From the NCBI GenBank assembly GCA_012521805.1, contig JAAYLQ010000098.1, positions 1 to 16,902 of the forward strand: 16,902 bases of DNA. Direction: 5' to 3'. Positions 1-6,387 of the stretch are shown in pieces (position 1 is the stretch's first letter; every line of letters starts with the position of its first letter). Source of the DNA: Bacillota bacterium (GTDB lineage: Bacteria > Bacillota > Limnochordia > Darwinibacteriales > DTU012). The position numbers and the translations under genes were made by a program. Below the pieces are notes generated by a model. The model did no database searches. It was not told the DNA's origin and was given only the letters and a program-made list of their open reading frames with translations.

Positions 1-67
1 CTGCCAGCACTTTATGGGGTACTGGAGTCGGCCCGGGAATCCGAAGCTGCTTGCGATCAGAAAACAT
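1..67 (-). CDS. Class V aminotransferase (serine-pyruvate / alanine-glyoxylate type), N-terminal fragment
   Basis: Only the first 22 codons are present; the gene runs off the left edge on the minus strand. The N-terminus reads MFSDRKQLRIPGPTPVPHKV. The LRIPGPTPVP stretch is the characteristic opening of the PLP-dependent class V aminotransferases that include serine-pyruvate, alanine-glyoxylate and purine-catabolic ureidoglycine aminotransferases. The start is well supported: an ideal GGAGGTG ribosome binding site (75-81) sits 7 nt upstream of the ATG at 65-67. The gene is divergent from glnA, with about 140 bp between start codons. The catalytic lysine and substrate-determining residues lie outside the window, so the exact substrate cannot be given. 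The family call rests on a short but distinctive motif. Confidence 0.72.
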   Translation of the reverse strand, partial: MFSDRKQLRIPGPTPVPHKVLA

Positions 68-113
68 TAAACTGCACCTCCAATGTGTCTTATCGCTTTT
101 TTCGCCGTAGCGC

Positions 114-141
114 TTTTTAATTCCTCCACGCAGATTGACAA
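114..141 (-). promoter_or_regulatory. Possible promoter for the divergent aminotransferase gene
   Basis: On the minus strand TTGTCA (141-136) is followed after 16 bp by TAAAAA (119-114), a weak -35/-10 pair about 40 nt upstream of the gene's ribosome binding site. Its -35 overlaps the -35 of the glnA promoter on the other strand, because the bases TTGACAA read as TTGACA forward and TTGTCA in reverse. The -10 is poor, so this is tentative. Confidence 0.3.
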
Positions 142-164
142 TGCTGGGAACTTAATGGTATTAT
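135..164 (+). promoter_or_regulatory. Sigma-A-type promoter of glnA-nadE
   Basis: A consensus -35 TTGACA (135-140) is followed after 18 bp by -10 TATTAT (159-164), with a TG dinucleotide one base before the -10 (extended -10). Transcription should begin near 171, giving a leader of roughly 35 nt before the glnA ATG at 206. Its position shows that codons upstream of 206 are not translated. I see no clear GlnR/TnrA-type TGTNA-N7-TNACA operator next to it. Confidence 0.8.
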
Positions 165-205
165 TTCATAAGATTAACTATTTCATCAAAAGGGAAGAAA
201 AATCT

Positions 206-1534
206 ATGGGTATAACCAAGGCAGATATTTTAGTCTTAGCCGAAGAACTGAATATTAAGTTTATCCGGCTGCAGTTTTCAGATATCTTGGGAGTAATTAA
301 AAACGTGGCGATTCCCATCAAGCAGCTGCCAAAGGCACTGGATAATGAGATTATGTTTGATGGTTCCGCAATTGAAGGTTATGTCCGAATTGAAGAGTCG
401 GATATGAACCTGCGGCCTGATCTTAATACCTTTGCTGTTTTCCCATGGAGCGACCCCGATATGATGGAAGCTCGCTTAATTTGCGATGTTTATTATCCAA
501 ATGGTCAGCCTTTTGTGGGTGATCCCCGCTATGTGCTCAAGAAAGTACTGGCTGAAGCGGAGAGCATGGGCTACCGGGTGATGGCCGGACCTGAATTAGA
601 GTTTTTCCTCTTCCGCCTTGATGAGCAGGGACGAGGCACCACCGCAGCTGTGGATAAAGCAAGCTACTTTGACATGGGCCCGGTGGACAGTGGAGAATCG
701 GCCCGCCGCGATATTATGGTTGCCCTCGAGGAAATGGGTTTTGAAATTGAAGCTTCCCATCATGAAGTAGCTTACGGCCAGCATGAGATTGGCTTCAAGT
801 ATGACTATGCCCTTTCCAGTGCTGATCGGGTTGCAACTGCCAAATTTGTGGCCAAAACGATTGCCCGCCAGCACGGCCTGTTAGCCAGTTTTATGCCGAA
901 GCCAGTTTACGGTCAAGCCGGTTCAGGAATGCATACCCATTTTTCACTGGTTGACCAAAAAGGTGAAAACGCGTTTTATGATCCAAATGAACAGTTCCAG
1001 CTGAGCAAAACAGCTTTATATTTTATTGGGGGTTTACTGCACCATGCACCGGGTTATACCGCGATTACTAATCCCCTGGTCAATTCCTATAAGCGGCTGA
1101 CGACCGGATATGAGGCCCCGGTTTATATCTCATGGTCAGCCCAGAACCGTTCCGCCTTAGTGCGGGTACCGGCCAGCCGCAGGGAGAGCACCCGAGTTGA
1201 GCTCCGCTCACCAGATCCATCCTGCAATCCGTACCTGGCTTTCGCAGTGACCATCAAGGCTGGACTGAACGGTATCAAAAATAAAATTGAACCGCCGCCG
1301 TCCTTAAGCCAAAATATTTATAATATGAATCCAGCAGAGTTAAAGCAGGCCAAGATCTCCTGCCTGCCCCCATCGCTGGATAAAGCAATTGAAGCACTGC
1401 AGAAAGACGAAGTAATTAAAGCTGCCCTGGGTGATCATATTTATACTCAGTTCTTAAGGGCAAAGATGCATGATTGGCATGAATACAGCACGCAGGTGCA
1501 CCAATGGGAGATTGACAAATATCTGGGGGTGTGA
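206..1534 (+). CDS. glnA: Glutamine synthetase type I (GSI-alpha)
   Basis: This 442-residue protein makes glutamine from glutamate, ammonia and ATP, and is the main ammonia-assimilating enzyme in the cytoplasm. The length matches Bacillus-type GlnA (about 444). Visible family blocks are DGSAIEGYVRIEESDMNLRPD (about 52-72), the ELEFFLF segment, the HHEVAYGQHEIGFKY region, the GSGMHTHFSL region, and the NPLVNSYKRLTTGYEAP stretch leading into the RSALVRVP substrate-binding region. Arg61 aligns with the feedback-inhibition arginine (Arg62) of B. subtilis GlnA, and no adenylylation-loop tyrosine block of the beta type was recognised, so alpha type is inferred. The ATG at 206 has AGGGA upstream (191-195). 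An in-frame extension to 83 would run through the promoter and is rejected. The stop codon nearly abuts nadE, indicating an operon. Confidence 0.96.
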   Translation: MGITKADILVLAEELNIKFIRLQFSDILGVIKNVAIPIKQLPKALDNEIMFDGSAIEGYVRIEESDMNLRPDLNTFAVFPWSDPDMMEARLICDVYYPNGQPFVGDPRYVLKKVLAEAESMGYRVMAGPELEFFLFRLDEQGRGTTAAVDKASYFDMGPVDSGESARRDIMVALEEMGFEIEASHHEVAYGQHEIGFKYDYALSSADRVATAKFVAKTIARQHGLLASFMPKPVYGQAGSGMHTHFSLVDQKGENAFYDPNEQFQLSKTALYFIGGLLHHAPGYTAITNPLVNSYKRLTTGYEAPVYISWSAQNRSALVRVPASRRESTRVELRSPDPSCNPYLAFAVTIKAGLNGIKNKIEPPPSLSQNIYNMNPAELKQAKISCLPPSLDKAIEALQKDEVIKAALGDHIYTQFLRAKMHDWHEYSTQVHQWEIDKYLGV

Positions 1535-1536
1535 AA

Positions 1537-2280
1537 ATGCTGGTACAGGAAATTCCAAAGATCGTTCAGTGGCTCCAGGATCAGGTGAAAGCTGCCGGGG
1601 CTAAAGGACTGGTGGTAGGGATCAGCGGCGGCATTGATGCGGCGGTTGCCGGAGCCCTGATCAAAAAAGCCTGTCCAGACAGTTCCCTCGGAATAATTAT
1701 TCCGATAAAATCTAATCCACAGGATCTGATCGACGCTGAACTGGTAGTTAATACTCTTGGACTTACTGCTTATAAACTTGATTTAACTAGTGAACATCAA
1801 AATATGATGGACAAAACCTGGCAGCAGCTTGGGGCTATCTTTCCTGAAGACAAGCTGCACCACAGAGCTGCCGATGCCAATTTACGGGCTAGGCTGCGGA
1901 TGAGTGCGATCTATACAGCGGCTAACGCCCTAAATTATCTGGTTGTGGGCACTGATAACAAGGCTGAATATTATACCGGATATTTTACTAAATATGGCGA
2001 TGGAGCCTGTGATCTGATGCCGCTGGCTGACTTTACGAAAGCAGAAGTGCGGGAGCTGGCAGGGCTGCTGGGAATTCCGGAAAGGATTATTCATAAAACT
2101 CCCTCTGCCGGATTGTGGGAAGGCCAAACTGACGAGGCGGAAATGGGAACAACTTACACTCATATCGATGCTTATCTCAGGGGCGAATCTGTACCCGAGC
2201 CCGATCGAAAGATTATTGAGCAGATGCACCGCAGTTCAGAGCATAAACGGAAGCTGCCGCCGGCATACCGCAGGCAGTAA
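1537..2280 (+). CDS. nadE: Ammonia-dependent NAD(+) synthetase
   Basis: This 247-residue enzyme amidates nicotinate adenine dinucleotide to NAD using ATP and free ammonia, the last step of NAD synthesis. It has only the synthetase domain; no N-terminal glutaminase domain is present, so ammonia is the likely nitrogen donor. The PP-loop reads SGGIDAA at residues 30-36, where the usual motif is SGGxDS, so the final serine is replaced by alanine. Other family blocks are strong: the GTDNKAEYYTGYFTKYGDGACDLMP region and KTPSAGLWEGQTDEAEMG. The start chosen is ATG 1537, because GGGGG (1525-1529) lies 7 nt before it. A GTG at 1531, overlapping the glnA stop, is in frame but too close to that site. 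It is the second gene of the glnA operon, two bases after the glnA stop. Confidence 0.93.
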   Translation: MLVQEIPKIVQWLQDQVKAAGAKGLVVGISGGIDAAVAGALIKKACPDSSLGIIIPIKSNPQDLIDAELVVNTLGLTAYKLDLTSEHQNMMDKTWQQLGAIFPEDKLHHRAADANLRARLRMSAIYTAANALNYLVVGTDNKAEYYTGYFTKYGDGACDLMPLADFTKAEVRELAGLLGIPERIIHKTPSAGLWEGQTDEAEMGTTYTHIDAYLRGESVPEPDRKIIEQMHRSSEHKRKLPPAYRRQ

Positions 2281-2296
2281 ATAGAATAATATAATT

Positions 2297-2327
2297 ATGG
2301 CTGATGCTTGATGCATCAGCCATTTTA
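2297..2327. terminator. Rho-independent terminator between convergent nadE and the flavodoxin-like gene
   Basis: A perfect 11-bp inverted repeat, ATGGCTGATGC / GCATCAGCCAT (2297-2307 and 2313-2323), closes a 5-nt loop and is followed on the plus strand by TTTATT. The minus-strand side is also A/T-rich (AATTATATTATT), so it may stop both nadE transcripts and the minus-strand operon whose last stop codon is at 2330-2332. Confidence 0.82.
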
Positions 2328-2329
2328 TT

Positions 2330-2746
2330 CTATCTGCTTCCAAGCCTGGCGAAGCGCTCTGCCAGCTCAGAAAATTCTTTTGGTGAGCGCACAGCGGCAA
2401 AGTCTCCCACCATCATCCCCTGCACTTCCATTAAGTGCATTAAAAAGCGGAGCGCTTTCCCGGAGTTCAGTTTTTGGGGTACAACAGCGATCCCTTTTTT
2501 CCCTTCTAATCTGGTACAGCGTTTCAGCAGAGTATCTATGGCAATTGGGATAATTGGGCGCCACAAGCCGCGAAAACTGGAGAGAACTATCACCAGCTCG
2601 TACTGAGCAGTACTGATTGGTGCGCCTGCGCCGACACTCGGATCAACCAGGTTGACCTGAAGATTATGGTTCTGGAGTGCTCCCTGGAGACTCCGGGCCC
2701 ATTCCCTCATTTTCGGCTCATCTTCGTGCAAAATTAATGTTCGCAT
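2330..2746 (-). CDS. Small flavodoxin-fold-like protein, function unknown
   Basis: I do not recognise this 138-residue protein as a named family. Its layout resembles a flavodoxin: a first beta strand (RTLILHED), a helix starting at EPKMREWARSL, a second strand (VNLVD), a hydrophobic strand YELVIVLSSF followed by RGLWRPIIPIAIDTLL, a strand KKGIAVVP, and a C-terminal helix EFSELAERFARL. The loop after strand 1 (HEDEPKM) lies where flavodoxins have the FMN-phosphate loop T/SxTGNT, but lacks its Thr/Ser-Gly pattern, so FMN binding is uncertain. A GGAGGT site (2755-2760) overlaps the prs stop codon, 8 nt before the ATG, implying translational coupling to prs. No signal peptide or membrane segment is visible. 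The fold assignment is inference from strand pattern and length. Confidence 0.6.
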   Translation of the reverse strand: MRTLILHEDEPKMREWARSLQGALQNHNLQVNLVDPSVGAGAPISTAQYELVIVLSSFRGLWRPIIPIAIDTLLKRCTRLEGKKGIAVVPQKLNSGKALRFLMHLMEVQGMMVGDFAAVRSPKEFSELAERFARLGSR

Positions 2747-2759
2747 ATTAGGTTACCTC

Positions 2760-3704
2760 CTACTCTTTCTCAAATACCGTGCTGACTGAGTTGCCCTGAT
2801 GAATGCAGCGAATTGCCTCTCCTACCAAATGGGCTATACTTAACACCGTTATTTTATGGTTGCGCTTTTCCTCAGGAACCGGTACACTGTTTGTCACTAC
2901 TAGTTCATCAATCTTCGATGAGAGAATTCTTTGGGGCGCCATACCGGATAAAGTCGGATGAGTAACAGCTGCATAGATTTTGCTCGCTCCAAACCGAGAT
3001 ACGGTTTCCGCAGCTGCAACTAAAGATGCACCGGAACTAATTTCATCATCGACAATCAAACAAACTCTCCCAGCTATATCGCCAATTACATGTTCTGCTA
3101 CCACATTGTCCTGGTTGCCAATTCGCCGCTTATCAATGATCGCCATTGGCGCTTTAAGGTGTCTGGCAAACTGACGGGCCATTTTAGCTCTGCCAGCATC
3201 TGGAGCAACCACAACCAGGTTTTCCAGCTTTTTTTCAGCAAAGTAACCAGCCAAAATTGGTACTGCGGTTAAATGATCAACAGGAACAGAGAAAAAACCT
3301 TGGATTTGGGGTGAATGAAGGTCCAATGCAAGGATCCGGTCAACTCCTGCTACCTGAAGTAGATCTGCTACTAAGCGCGCGGTAATGGAAATCCGGGGCT
3401 GATCCTTCTTATCAGAGCGGCCATAGGGAAAATAGGTTGTCACCGCTGTTAACCGCCGAACTGATGCCCTTTTTAAAGCATCAATCATGATCAGCAGCTC
3501 CATTAACCCGTCATTTACCGGCTGACACGAAGGTTGGACTACAAAAACATCTGCTTCCCGCACACTCTCCTTAATTCTGACAAAGGAATTATCATTCGCA
3601 AACTTGATAATTTCAGACTGACCTAAGGCCACGCCCAGCACACTGCAGATCTCTTCAGCAAGCTGTGGATGAGCTCTGCCAGTGAAGATCTTTAAGCGAT
3701 CCAC
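2760..3704 (-). CDS. prs: Ribose-phosphate pyrophosphokinase (PRPP synthetase), divergent type
   Basis: The product converts ribose 5-phosphate and ATP to PRPP, the precursor for nucleotides, histidine, tryptophan and NAD. With the chosen start it has 314 residues, close to the usual 315-317. Family blocks are the ELLIMIDALKRAS helix (69-81), DLHSPQIQGFF (128-138), IIDKRR (189-194, catalytic Lys/Arg region), VDDEISSGAS (218-227, PRPP-binding loop) and VTHPTLSG. Deviations from the classical B. subtilis/E. coli form are FANDN (35-39) for FSDGE in the ATP-binding loop, RSDKKDQPR (96-104) for the RQDRKxRxREP-type flexible loop, and PDAGRAK (168-174) for PDHGG. It may therefore be a second lineage of the enzyme. 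The GTG at 3704 is preferred over ATG 3731 because GGAGG (3714-3718) lies 9 nt before it and no site precedes the ATG. Confidence 0.9.
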   Translation of the reverse strand: MDRLKIFTGRAHPQLAEEICSVLGVALGQSEIIKFANDNSFVRIKESVREADVFVVQPSCQPVNDGLMELLIMIDALKRASVRRLTAVTTYFPYGRSDKKDQPRISITARLVADLLQVAGVDRILALDLHSPQIQGFFSVPVDHLTAVPILAGYFAEKKLENLVVVAPDAGRAKMARQFARHLKAPMAIIDKRRIGNQDNVVAEHVIGDIAGRVCLIVDDEISSGASLVAAAETVSRFGASKIYAAVTHPTLSGMAPQRILSSKIDELVVTNSVPVPEEKRNHKITVLSIAHLVGEAIRCIHQGNSVSTVFEKE

Positions 3705-3713
3705 ATTAATCAC

Positions 3714-3718
3714 CCTCC
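3714..3718 (-). promoter_or_regulatory. Ribosome binding site deciding the prs start
   Basis: GGAGG on the minus strand lies 9 nt before GTG 3704 and inside the reading frame that would follow ATG 3731. Bases just upstream of ATG 3731 contain no purine-rich site. This favours the shorter protein beginning (M)DRLKIFTGRAHP, which also matches the usual N-terminus of PRPP synthetases. Confidence 0.7.
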
Positions 3719-3790
3719 GCCCATTACTCATTTAAAACATTCGTGAATCTTGCTTATTTTTCCTCCATTATTTTAGGTTCTTCTCAAACA

Positions 3791-3823
3791 CAGAAAAGCG
3801 ATGGGTGTGGAAAACCCATCGCT
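3791..3823 (-). terminator. Rho-independent terminator after the ADP-dependent kinase gene
   Basis: The minus strand reads AGCGATGGGT, a 7-nt loop, then ACCCATCGCT, a perfect 10-bp G/C-containing stem (3823-3814 and 3806-3797), followed by TTTCTGTGTTT. It lies 11 bases past the stop of the kinase gene, so that gene ends its own transcript here. It also isolates prs, which then needs a promoter in the roughly 90 bp before its start; I could not find a convincing one. Confidence 0.85.
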
Positions 3824-3834
3824 GACAGCTCAGC

Positions 3835-5265
3835 TTATCTGCTGGATAAAACACTGGAAAACTCACTGGCATAGCATGAAGAGGAGATTGTATCGCCCAT
3901 ACCGACTGTGCTGACAGGATTCGGCACAACATGAGCCGGTACCACTAAAACATAATAGTCGCCATGGTCCCAAATTCCTTCTTCACAGAAATTTTCTGGG
4001 ATGTCCAGTCCAAGTTCAACCGCTTCTTGATAGAATAACCGCAGTTGGCGCAGGCCAATTTCAGATAATCCGATTTCCGCCACCTCTGCTAGCTGAGACT
4101 TTCTGACATAGCCGCCATATTTCGCTTTGATCGCATTTACAGACGAACCATACAGACAACAGTCGCGCACTGTTTCAGGAGCAACAGGATAAGGCTTCTT
4201 TAGAACCAGCACATAGTACCCGAGATTATGGACATGAATGCGGGAAAAATTGAGCCGCTCCATTAACTTTAAGGCGCCGCGATACAGGGAGAAAGCCCGC
4301 TCGTTCCGATCAATATCTGCAAATTCCTCCTGGTAACCAAAGCCAAGGAGTACACGGCGAATTTCATTTTCATTAATGCCGAAGGATTGAATCTCACTGC
4401 TGATGGTAGTGAGCACCTGTTTTTCCGCTTCCTGATCTTTCATCGGCACATACTCGTAATGGAGATGCAGATTAGGATTGCCCTGCTTCAGCATTCTAAT
4501 GCTGGAAGTAATCTCATCGAGATACTGCTGGAGGGCAGGCTGCTCACTTGGAGCATAGTGATATCCAGCCATAAATGCCACATCGATCTTGCTGCCTAAT
4601 TCCGGCAGATGCTCATGGATATCGCCGGTAAAGCCCATTACTGCCCCCGGCGGTCTTGTGGCTAAGATTACCCGGTTCGCCCGGGGAGTGACTACTTTTT
4701 CGCCACCAAAGTCTAATTCAATCCCTTTAGCGTACTCAAAAATCCAGTTAATTTTCAGCTGATCTTGGGGACGGTAGGCTTCTTGAACCGGAACAAGCTT
4801 CAGTTCCTGGTCAAAAACAGGAAAATGTACTTCTGGGAAAAACATGGATGCTTGTTTTTTGGACAATAACGCAGTGTAAACCAGGGCTTTAGCTTCTAAG
4901 GCCGCCATCTGGTTGGCGATAATTCCAGCTTGACCGCCCATCGATTCTCTGCGGTTGGTAAAGATTTGTTCTAACCAATCCAGCAGCTCTAAATTTTCTA
5001 AGATTACATAGCATGACTTACCTTTTCCAAGGGCGTCCTTGAGTACAGCGACAAACTCATTTTTATTGGTAACTGTCTCGATCTGCTCTTGAGCAAGCCT
5101 GTTAACAGCATCGAGGGATATATCTGGATCCGCAAGTAAATTGGCAACATTATCGCCATTGCAGTGCACAACTGCATCAACATTAGTATTAAAGCCAGCA
5201 AAAATGGTGCTCTGGATAGTACCGGTCACTGCCTTTTCTACCCGCTGCTGCCAAACTTTTTCCAT
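3835..5265 (-). CDS. ADP-dependent phosphofructokinase/glucokinase family protein
   Basis: This 476-residue protein belongs to the ribokinase-fold ADP-dependent kinases known from the modified glycolysis of Thermococcales and methanogens, which phosphorylate glucose or fructose 6-phosphate with ADP instead of ATP. Visible signatures are FAGFNTNVDAVV (22-33), SMGGQAGIIANQMA (108-121, sugar-binding GG region), ANRVILATRPPG (196-207), HYEYVP (269-274), HVHNLGYY (344-351) and the C-terminal anion-hole motif GMGD (455-458), with Asp458 as probable catalytic base, followed by TISSS. The length suits the family (about 450-480). The start is ATG 5265, with ACGGAGGT 6 nt upstream; an upstream in-frame ATG at 5298 coincides with the predicted transcription start. 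It forms a single-gene unit with its own promoter and terminator. Whether glucose, fructose 6-phosphate or another sugar is the substrate cannot be read from the sequence. Confidence 0.85.
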   Translation of the reverse strand: MEKVWQQRVEKAVTGTIQSTIFAGFNTNVDAVVHCNGDNVANLLADPDISLDAVNRLAQEQIETVTNKNEFVAVLKDALGKGKSCYVILENLELLDWLEQIFTNRRESMGGQAGIIANQMAALEAKALVYTALLSKKQASMFFPEVHFPVFDQELKLVPVQEAYRPQDQLKINWIFEYAKGIELDFGGEKVVTPRANRVILATRPPGAVMGFTGDIHEHLPELGSKIDVAFMAGYHYAPSEQPALQQYLDEITSSIRMLKQGNPNLHLHYEYVPMKDQEAEKQVLTTISSEIQSFGINENEIRRVLLGFGYQEEFADIDRNERAFSLYRGALKLMERLNFSRIHVHNLGYYVLVLKKPYPVAPETVRDCCLYGSSVNAIKAKYGGYVRKSQLAEVAEIGLSEIGLRQLRLFYQEAVELGLDIPENFCEEGIWDHGDYYVLVVPAHVVPNPVSTVGMGDTISSSCYASEFSSVLSSR

Positions 5266-5305
5266 ATAATTACCTCCGTAAATATCATGATCAAACACCC
5301 ATAGT

Positions 5306-5334
5306 ATAATATCATAGATTAAATACTAAGACAA
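5306..5334 (-). promoter_or_regulatory. Promoter of the ADP-dependent kinase gene
   Basis: On the minus strand TTGTCT (5334-5329) and TATTAT (5311-5306) are separated by exactly 17 bp. Transcription would start near 5298, about 20 nt before the ribosome binding site (5277-5272). The -35 begins immediately after the stop codon of the upstream racemase gene, so the kinase can be transcribed independently of it. Confidence 0.72.
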
Positions 5335-6333
5335 CTAATCAACGTATTCAATTTGAACATACTGGGAATTGGCTGATGCCAGCAAACTTTGATAATCTAA
5401 AGTAAAAGGGATAATACTGCCTACTTCAATCATATGCCCAGTTTTACTAACTGCAACTAAATGATCGCTGCTTATCCCGACAATAGTTAAATCGGTATTT
5501 TTAGGGAAAACTTTACCGCTGCCGATTTCCTCCAACCCAACAGCGAGCACCACCTTGGTAAGGGACGACTGCTCCTTGACTTCAATTACCTCAACTTCTA
5601 AGGTACAGACATCTCGCAGACAGCCGGGAAGGGTTTGTTTGGTAATAATATCCCAGCCAAAAAAGATGCTCTCTCCAATCCGCCAGTGGTTAACTGCATT
5701 CAGCTTCTGATGCCACTGGCCGGTAACTACCAGATTTAAACTGCTGCTGTTGCAGCCGGATAGATAGGGAATGCTGCCGTCATCAAACTGCTGGTAAATT
5801 TTGAGCAAAACCTCCATATTCTCCGGTGTTGGCAAAGCTGTTCCTAGACAAGCTAAGTTGGTACCAATTCCGCAGATGGAAATATTTTCCAGCTGGCGGG
5901 TAAACTGAACCAGCCTGCCCAGCTGTTCAGGTACAACTCCTTCCCGTCCATCGCCCAGATCGACCATTAAAATCACCTGATGGATTTTGCCCCGGCGTCC
6001 GGCTTCACTGTTTAAAGCTTGAAGCACAGTGATGTCGCTGTTCAAACTGATATCTACAAGATCGATCACCTCTTGAATTTCAGACAACGCTGGTGAGCGC
6101 AGCAGCAGAATTGGCACAGCGATTCCAGCCTGGCGCAGCTTTTTAATATTTATCAGGCGTGAATCTGCCAGTCCCTGGGCACCACCGGCTAACAGCGCTT
6201 TTGCACAGGTCGGATCCCCACCTACCACCTTAGTTACTGCAAACATTGTTCCACCAAGGTTGTTAATCAGCTGATTAATCACCTTGGTGTTGTGCTCTAA
6301 CTTTGTTAAGTTTATCACTAATTTTGGCCACAC
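5335..6333 (-). CDS. PLP-dependent amino-acid racemase, ornithine/alanine racemase family
   Basis: This 332-residue protein has the fold-III PLP barrel of alanine racemase and closely resembles the single-domain ornithine racemases of clostridia. Signatures are WPKLVINLTKLEHNT at the N-terminus, the PLP-binding lysine in FAVTKVVGGD (Lys35), LADSRLINIKKL, VDISLNSD, VILMVDLGDGREGV, GIGTNLACLG, LSGCNSSSLN and WRIGESIFFG. It probably interconverts L- and D-forms of ornithine or another amino acid in the cytoplasm. The start is a GTG with AGGAGC 8 nt upstream (6347-6342). No ornithine aminomutase, D-amino-acid or peptidoglycan genes are adjacent, so the substrate is not supported by context. It lies 48 bp downstream of the methyltransferase gene, with an inverted repeat between them, and directly ahead of the kinase promoter. 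Confidence 0.83.
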   Translation of the reverse strand: MWPKLVINLTKLEHNTKVINQLINNLGGTMFAVTKVVGGDPTCAKALLAGGAQGLADSRLINIKKLRQAGIAVPILLLRSPALSEIQEVIDLVDISLNSDITVLQALNSEAGRRGKIHQVILMVDLGDGREGVVPEQLGRLVQFTRQLENISICGIGTNLACLGTALPTPENMEVLLKIYQQFDDGSIPYLSGCNSSSLNLVVTGQWHQKLNAVNHWRIGESIFFGWDIITKQTLPGCLRDVCTLEVEVIEVKEQSSLTKVVLAVGLEEIGSGKVFPKNTDLTIVGISSDHLVAVSKTGHMIEVGSIIPFTLDYQSLLASANSQYVQIEYVD

Positions 6334-6352
6334 AAAAACAGCTCCTACATAA

Positions 6353-6387
6353 AATTAACCTTTTTTCTGTGCAAAAAAAGGTTAATT
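6353..6387. repeat. 14-bp perfect inverted repeat between methyltransferase and racemase genes
   Basis: AATTAACCTTTTTT (6353-6366) pairs with AAAAAAGGTTAATT (6374-6387) across a 7-nt loop. On the minus strand it begins in the last codons of the methyltransferase gene and ends about 20 nt before the racemase start. It could be a weak terminator or attenuator, but the stem is A/T-rich and is followed only by TTATG rather than a U-tract, so its function is uncertain. Confidence 0.6.

Noticed and set aside
83..205. In-frame 41-residue hydrophobic extension of glutamine synthetase resembling a signal peptide
   Set aside because: It contains the glnA promoter (135-164) and has no ribosome binding site. 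Glutamine synthetase is cytoplasmic, and the start at 206 gives the normal family length.
2304..2606. 100-codon plus-strand open frame beginning inside the terminator hairpin
   Set aside because: It starts in the terminator and runs opposite the coupled flavodoxin-like gene, whose ribosome binding site and position after prs are convincing.
3705..3796. Promoter for prs
   Set aside because: One is needed after the terminator, but the only -10-like box (TAAAAT at 3775-3770) has a very poor -35 (TTTTCT), so I do not call it.
6346..6374. TTGCAC / TATGTA as a racemase promoter
   Set aside because: Both boxes match the consensus poorly, and the -10 would overlap the ribosome binding site.
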